Assembly (NCBI GenBank): GCA_031267055.1 | Contig: JAIRZV010000148.1 | Span: forward strand, 1 to 9,034 | Length of the DNA stretch: 9,034 nucleotides | Direction: 5' to 3' | From: Candidatus Margulisiibacteriota bacterium | GTDB lineage: Bacteria; Margulisbacteria; Termititenacia; Termititenacales; Termititenacaceae | Part shown: positions 5,964 to 9,034 of the stretch, piece by piece | Numbering within the stretch: position 1 is the first letter of the stretch | Layout of the letters: every line of letters starts with the position of its first letter | Translations under genes and position numbers: made by a program | Notes under the pieces: generated by a model | What the model saw: only the letters and a program-made list of their open reading frames with translations | What the model was told of the DNA's origin: nothing | The model's database searches: none

Positions 5964-6420
5964 AACCGCAATTCGGCAAAACGACCGGCTCTTCAAAATG
6001 ACTGAACAGGCGCGGGTACTCGTGGCAAAACACCGGCCGTAGCAAATTGTACGCGCCGCAAAGACCGTCCGCGCGCAAATAATTACAGGCAAAAACCATC
6101 ACGCCGTCCTCGATAAAACTGCCGATCAAACGCAGATTGTTGAAATAAGCATTCCACCAAATCGCCAGATTGCGCAGCGGGCGCAGGCGCAGCATACGCG
6201 GCTCCATGCCGATCAGGATTTGCTTGCAACACTCGCCGCATTTTCGGCAACGGCCGGAGCGCCGGTAAGGATAGGGCAACACCCATCTCGCCAGCGCGCG
6301 GTACCAGTAATCGATCCAGGAAATTATCCTGACCAGAACAATTAAAACAAATTTAAAAATATAAATGCAAGCCTCCGGATAACAACATGCCGGTTTTGTC
6401 TTGATTTTGAGGCTCGACAT
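5935..6420 (-). CDS. YkgJ-type CxxCxxCC zinc/iron-chelating domain protein, possibly membrane anchored
   Basis: Member of the YkgJ/UPF0153 family (predicted Zn- or Fe-binding, function unproven). The 161-aa product contains C58-x2-C61-x2-C64-C65 (RCRKCGECC), then Cys112, Cys121 in DGLCGAYN, RPVFCHEYP (Cys132) and Cys151, the usual cysteine series. Residues 18-48 form a hydrophobic then aromatic stretch (IFKFVLIVLVRIISWIDYWY) that may be a membrane or amphipathic anchor. The first 23 codons overlap the 3' end of the preceding PEGA-barrel gene by 68 bp, and the SD is weak. No ATG/GTG/TTG lies between 6352 and the anchor, so the start could be 6420 or a non-standard codon just downstream; I keep 6420 with caution. 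Three further Cys (12, 13, 18) lie in the overlapped part. It is last in a minus-strand operon, and its tail overlaps the FeoA-domain gene. Confidence 0.85.
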   Translation of the reverse strand: MSSLKIKTKPACCYPEACIYIFKFVLIVLVRIISWIDYWYRALARWVLPYPYRRSGRCRKCGECCKQILIGMEPRMLRLRPLRNLAIWWNAYFNNLRLIGSFIEDGVMVFACNYLRADGLCGAYNLLRPVFCHEYPRLFSHFEEPVVLPNCGFKFSPRKLI

Positions 6421-7123
6421 TTACACCGGTGGAAAAACGTTTTTCCAAACCAAACTCTACACTCAAGAACAACCCGTTCACGCCCAGCGGCGAACACTCT
6501 ACGCCAAAACCAGCGTTGCTGACCGCAGTGCGGATATTGCGGTCGGTATTTTCTTTGTCCGTGAAACTGTCCGTGCCGCCGCCGCCGTACAGATAGCCGG
6601 AAAACGGCGCGTTAAAAAAGACTTTGTCTGCCAGCCAAAAAAGCAAACGGCCGCCGGAGTAAGTACGCTGACTATCCAGCCAGCCAAAAGCCTGTAAACC
6701 CAAACGCTCGGTAAACCACCATTTGGCCGAAATGCCGCCCAAAGAAGCGGTATCCAGTAGCGCGGAAGCCTGTGCGCCAAGACCAAAATTGCCGCGCGTC
6801 TCGCGAATGCGCGCCGCTTCCACGTCCACCGCGCCGCGCGACGCCACGTTGGTTTTGAAATCCACAAAATGCGCGGTTGGTATGGTCCTTATTTCGCCAT
6901 CACCGACCCGATGCATTTTGGCGTAAATTCTCTTGCCGCGATAATTGACCGCCACATAATGCTCGCCCGGGTCTACTTCATAATCCTGCACGGAATCCCC
7001 GCCGGCGCGCACGCCGTCGATATAAATTTCCGCACCCGGCAAATCGGTGATGACATTGATCCGGCCTTTTTCCGCCAAACTCACCGCCGCCAGCAAAATT
7101 AAAAAAACCAAAAACTTTTTCAT
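6353..7123 (-). CDS. Secreted PEGA-domain protein with C-terminal outer-membrane beta-barrel (proximal paralogue)
   Basis: A 256-aa protein of unknown function, probably in the outer membrane. It has a Sec signal peptide (MKKFLVFLILLAAVSLA, 1-17), then a PEGA-like domain (22-75; LPGAEIYIDGVRAG, DPGEHYVAV). A conserved linker follows (86-112; VDFKTNV, SRG, DVEA, RETRGN). The rest is alternating-hydrophobic strands (113-256; e.g. KWWFTERLGLQAFGW, SGYLYGGGG, GLFLSVEFGLEKRF), about eight, ending LSGGLHLYF with the terminal Phe typical of outer-membrane proteins. It is a paralogue of the gene immediately upstream (7137-8012), sharing PEGA, linker, KWW-ER-GLQA and the final GG-H-YF. A strong SD 6 nt upstream of the ATG overlaps the stop of that gene. 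PEGA domains often contact the cell wall or surface polymers, so periplasmic PEGA with barrel anchor is plausible. Confidence 0.8.
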   Translation of the reverse strand: MKKFLVFLILLAAVSLAEKGRINVITDLPGAEIYIDGVRAGGDSVQDYEVDPGEHYVAVNYRGKRIYAKMHRVGDGEIRTIPTAHFVDFKTNVASRGAVDVEAARIRETRGNFGLGAQASALLDTASLGGISAKWWFTERLGLQAFGWLDSQRTYSGGRLLFWLADKVFFNAPFSGYLYGGGGTDSFTDKENTDRNIRTAVSNAGFGVECSPLGVNGLFLSVEFGLEKRFSTGVNVEPQNQDKTGMLLSGGLHLYF

Positions 7124-7129
7124 ACTGCT

Positions 7130-7138
7130 ACCTCCTTT
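7130..7138 (-). promoter_or_regulatory. Strong Shine-Dalgarno AAAGGAGGT of the proximal PEGA-barrel gene
   Basis: On the minus strand AAAGGAGGT lies 6 nt before ATG 7123 and overlaps the TAA of the upstream paralogue (7137-7139). It shows that this genome does use SDs, at least for genes inside operons. Confidence 0.85.
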
Positions 7139-8012
7139 AAAAATAAATATGACAACCTCCGCTAAATTTCAGATTAAGATAATCCGTGGAAGGCTTCGCA
7201 TCCGACGCGAAATATCTGGTAAAAGTTCTCTCCGCGCCAACCTCGACATTCCAATGCGCCGTCCGCAAAAAAAATTCGCCAACTCCCAGCAGCAGCTCAA
7301 TCAGCAGAATATCCAGAGCTGAAGTGTCTTTATTAATAACGATGTGCTTGTACTCATTGTTGTTAGTCTGAAAAAAATCAGCCACTCTAAACTCTAGACC
7401 GAAGGCCAATTCCTGCAAATCATAGGTGGCGCTTTCTCCGTCCACTTCATCAATAAATAACAATGCCGAGCGACCAAGTCCCAAGGCTAAGTATATAGTA
7501 AAAGTACTGCTCTGATAAACTGATTCGTTGAGCGCCAAAAGCAAGCGGCTGCCGGCGCGTGTGTCGCGCGCGGTATTATTGTTATTGGCAAAACCGATCG
7601 CTTGCAAACCGACCCTCTCCAGCGGCCACCATTTGAGACTCAAGCCGGAAGCCGGCGAACCGCCGAAGAGTCCGAAAGCCAGATTGCCGCGCGTCTCGCG
7701 CACCCGCATGGCCTCCACATCGAGCGAACCGCGCGACGGCACATTAGTTTTGTAATCAACAAAATCTTCCAGCACCACAGTTTCCAGTTTATTATCTTGA
7801 ATTTCCACCACGCGGGATTTTAGAATATTGCCGTTTTTCTTAACCTGCAAATAATGCGTGCCGCCTTGTAACGCTCGTTGTAAAACCTGTTCTTTCGCAA
7901 TGAACTGTCCGTCGATAAAAACCTCCGCGTCTTTATCTCCGGTAAAAACATTAAGCTGTCCGTCGGCGCCCAGCAAGGCCAGCAGCATAATGAAAAAGCA
8001 AACTTTTTTCAT
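7137..8012 (-). CDS. Secreted PEGA-domain protein with C-terminal outer-membrane beta-barrel (distal paralogue)
   Basis: A 291-aa paralogue of the neighbouring PEGA-barrel protein. Signal peptide MKKVCFFIMLLALLGADG; PEGA-like domain at about 19-70 (DAEVFIDGQFIA, GGTHYLQVKKNG); linker 84-110 (VDYKTNV, SRG, DVEA, RETRGN). The barrel part from 111 on includes SLKWWPLERVGLQAIGF, LQELAFGLEFRVADFF and the last strand LNLKFSGGCHIYF with terminal Phe. It is about 35 residues longer than its sister, mainly through the insert NNNEYKHIVINKDTSALDIL. The frame is open to 8093, but ATG 8012 gives a proper signal peptide, whereas a start at 8093 would bury it and overlap the divergent gene. There is no SD; a -10-like TATACT ends 7 nt before the ATG. 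It begins 14 bp from the start of the plus-strand YibE/F-like gene. Confidence 0.8.
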   Translation of the reverse strand: MKKVCFFIMLLALLGADGQLNVFTGDKDAEVFIDGQFIAKEQVLQRALQGGTHYLQVKKNGNILKSRVVEIQDNKLETVVLEDFVDYKTNVPSRGSLDVEAMRVRETRGNLAFGLFGGSPASGLSLKWWPLERVGLQAIGFANNNNTARDTRAGSRLLLALNESVYQSSTFTIYLALGLGRSALLFIDEVDGESATYDLQELAFGLEFRVADFFQTNNNEYKHIVINKDTSALDILLIELLLGVGEFFLRTAHWNVEVGAERTFTRYFASDAKPSTDYLNLKFSGGCHIYF

Positions 8013-8018
8013 TATAAT
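7990..8018 (+). promoter_or_regulatory. Promoter of the YibE/F-like gene, leaderless geometry
   Basis: ATGAAA (7990-7995, 4 of 6 to TTGACA) is spaced by 17 bp from a perfect TATAAT (8013-8018). Eight bases then lead to ATG 8027. The -35 lies inside the signal-peptide codons of the divergent gene. The -10 abuts that gene's start codon, so the two promoters share DNA and probably compete for polymerase. Confidence 0.55.
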
Positions 8019-8019
8019 A

Positions 8020-8025
8020 AGTATA
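8020..8025 (-). promoter_or_regulatory. -10 box of the PEGA-barrel/YkgJ operon, leaderless geometry
   Basis: TATACT on the minus strand is followed by 7 nt (TATTATA) and ATG 8012. The best -35 at 17 bp is poor (TACCCA, 3 of 6). The same hexamer is used by the parA promoter in this window. With no SD in front of the gene, a transcript starting at the ATG is the simplest reading. Confidence 0.5.
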
Positions 8026-8026
8026 A

Positions 8027-9034
8027 ATGAAACATTTATTTCTGGGTATAGCGTGTTGTCTGATTTGTTTAGGCACCGCGGAAGATATCGCACTGCCGGA
8101 CAATGTTTATCTGCAAGGCGCTGTGTCGTATGTTTTGGAAGACTATTCCGGCGCCGAAACTCCGCGGCGGCTGGTCAAAGTCCGCCTGCACAATCAGAAA
8201 AAAGATTTTGTGATGATCGACATGCCGGCCGGACAAAAATTGGCCGTCGGCGACAAAGTGTTGCTACAAAAAATCGCCGATAATTATAATTACGGACTGG
8301 ACACCGCTTTTGAGGAACAATTCTCCTTTGCCGATTTTGCACGCGGCGGCAGCGTGATTATTTTACTGATCGCCTTATTCTGCGGATTCGTTCTGACCAA
8401 CCGCCGCAATTGGCCGCAAGCTTTTTTTATTATTGGCAATATCTTGCTGCTCTGTTTTCTCCTGCCTTTTTGGCTTAATCAACACTGGCCGCTTACTTGG
8501 TTCACCATATTTTTTGGTCTGGCCAATACCTGGCCGGCCGCGCGGCTACTGTCTTCCAGCAAATTAAGGCCGGCTCTGGTTTCCGCGCTGCTCGGCTCCA
8601 GCACGGCCGGTGGATTTTACGCGTGGCTGATCCATCATTATCACCTGACGCCTTTTGTTTTTCTGCAAAAAGATTTCGGCCTGACTTTTGCTTTTCCCAA
8701 ATATCTCGACGCCGCGCTTTTAATCATGATGAGTTTTTATCTTTGCCTGTTCACCACAGTTTTTCTGCTCAAAGTGTCTTATCGCGTTTCTATCCTGGAA
8801 AATATCCGCCTGTTTTTTTTCCGCATCTTGCAGTTATTTGGTTTTATCGGCGGCGGATTACTGCTGCCATTTTTCTTGTATTTCCAGCTCAATAATATCG
8901 ACCTGACTTATTTGCTGAATTATCCGCCCTTTGTTTATCTTTTTAACAAACTGGTTTTGTGCCTGCTGGCCATACAAGCCGCTTGTTTGTTTTATTTAAT
9001 CTATTATTACAATCAACACAAAGAATATTTTCAC
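8027..9034 (+). CDS. Multi-pass membrane protein resembling YibE/F, C-terminus cut by the window edge
   Basis: Open from ATG 8027 through 336 codons to the right edge with no stop. It begins with a signal-like segment (MKHLFLGIACCLICLGTA), then a small beta-rich extracytoplasmic part (about 20-95) with VQ-like strands, FVMIDMPAGQKLAVGDKVLL and NYNYGLDTAF. Membrane segments follow from SVIILLIALFCGFVL (about 108), with at least five more, including QAFFIIGNILLLCFLLPFWL, LDAALLIMMSFYLCLFTT and FFRILQLFGFIGGGLLLPFF. This layout (secreted beta domain with a GDKV turn, DFxR before the first helix, an ALLG segment) resembles the YibE/F family, whose role is unknown. The similarity is by pattern only and weak in the later helices. 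The start has no SD but lies 8 nt after a perfect TATAAT. It diverges from the PEGA-barrel gene across 14 bp. Confidence 0.6.
   Translation, partial: MKHLFLGIACCLICLGTAEDIALPDNVYLQGAVSYVLEDYSGAETPRRLVKVRLHNQKKDFVMIDMPAGQKLAVGDKVLLQKIADNYNYGLDTAFEEQFSFADFARGGSVIILLIALFCGFVLTNRRNWPQAFFIIGNILLLCFLLPFWLNQHWPLTWFTIFFGLANTWPAARLLSSSKLRPALVSALLGSSTAGGFYAWLIHHYHLTPFVFLQKDFGLTFAFPKYLDAALLIMMSFYLCLFTTVFLLKVSYRVSILENIRLFFFRILQLFGFIGGGLLLPFFLYFQLNNIDLTYLLNYPPFVYLFNKLVLCLLAIQAACLFYLIYYYNQHKEYFH

Noticed and set aside
8013..8093. Upstream start at 8093 for the distal PEGA-barrel gene
   Set aside because: It would place 27 residues before a clear signal peptide and overlap the coding start of the divergent gene.

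Overview
The window (9034 bp) is ordinary, gene-dense bacterial chromosome with almost no intergenic space. I recognise nine protein genes, two of them cut by the window edges. The organism is probably a diderm (Gram-negative type) bacterium: two secreted proteins look like small outer-membrane beta-barrels ending in Phe. The mix of AT-rich runs (aaaatttt) and gcgcgc-rich codons, the degenerate family members and the unusual gene pairings suggest a poorly sampled lineage. I cannot name the phylum from sequence alone. I saw no tRNA, rRNA, CRISPR array, insertion sequence or phage gene.

Layout. (1) 1-647, minus: N-terminal 215 residues of a chromosome-partition ATPase ParA/Soj, with a good sigma70-type promoter and an SD. 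(2) 749-5963, plus: a tightly packed run cysE - cysS - nadC - feoB - FeoA-domain gene, with junctions of 1-bp overlap, 16-bp gap, 4-bp overlap and 8-bp gap. It makes O-acetylserine, charges tRNA-Cys, makes NAD precursor and probably imports ferrous iron; cysteine, iron and NAD are linked through Fe-S metabolism (inference). (3) 5935-8012, minus: two tandem paralogues, each a signal peptide + PEGA domain + small beta-barrel, followed by a YkgJ-type CxxCxxCC protein whose 3' end overlaps the FeoA-domain gene by 29 bp. (4) 8027-9034, plus: a secreted-then-membrane protein resembling the YibE/F family, running off the right edge.

Most notable points. Four genes (cysE, nadC, the distal PEGA-barrel gene and the YibE/F-like gene) have no Shine-Dalgarno but a -10-like hexamer ending 7-8 nt before the ATG, the geometry of leaderless transcription. 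The last two start divergently only 14 bp apart, with their -10 boxes interleaved. The FeoB has lost the canonical Thr (switch I), Asp (G3) and Asp (G4) of the family's G domain and the GCNVP-type gate motif. Its partner FeoA domain is fused to what looks like a DtxR dimerisation domain without HTH or metal ligands. A perfect 9-bp-arm palindromic element sits in frame inside cysS. The two PEGA-barrel proteins share a linker that is better conserved than their barrels.
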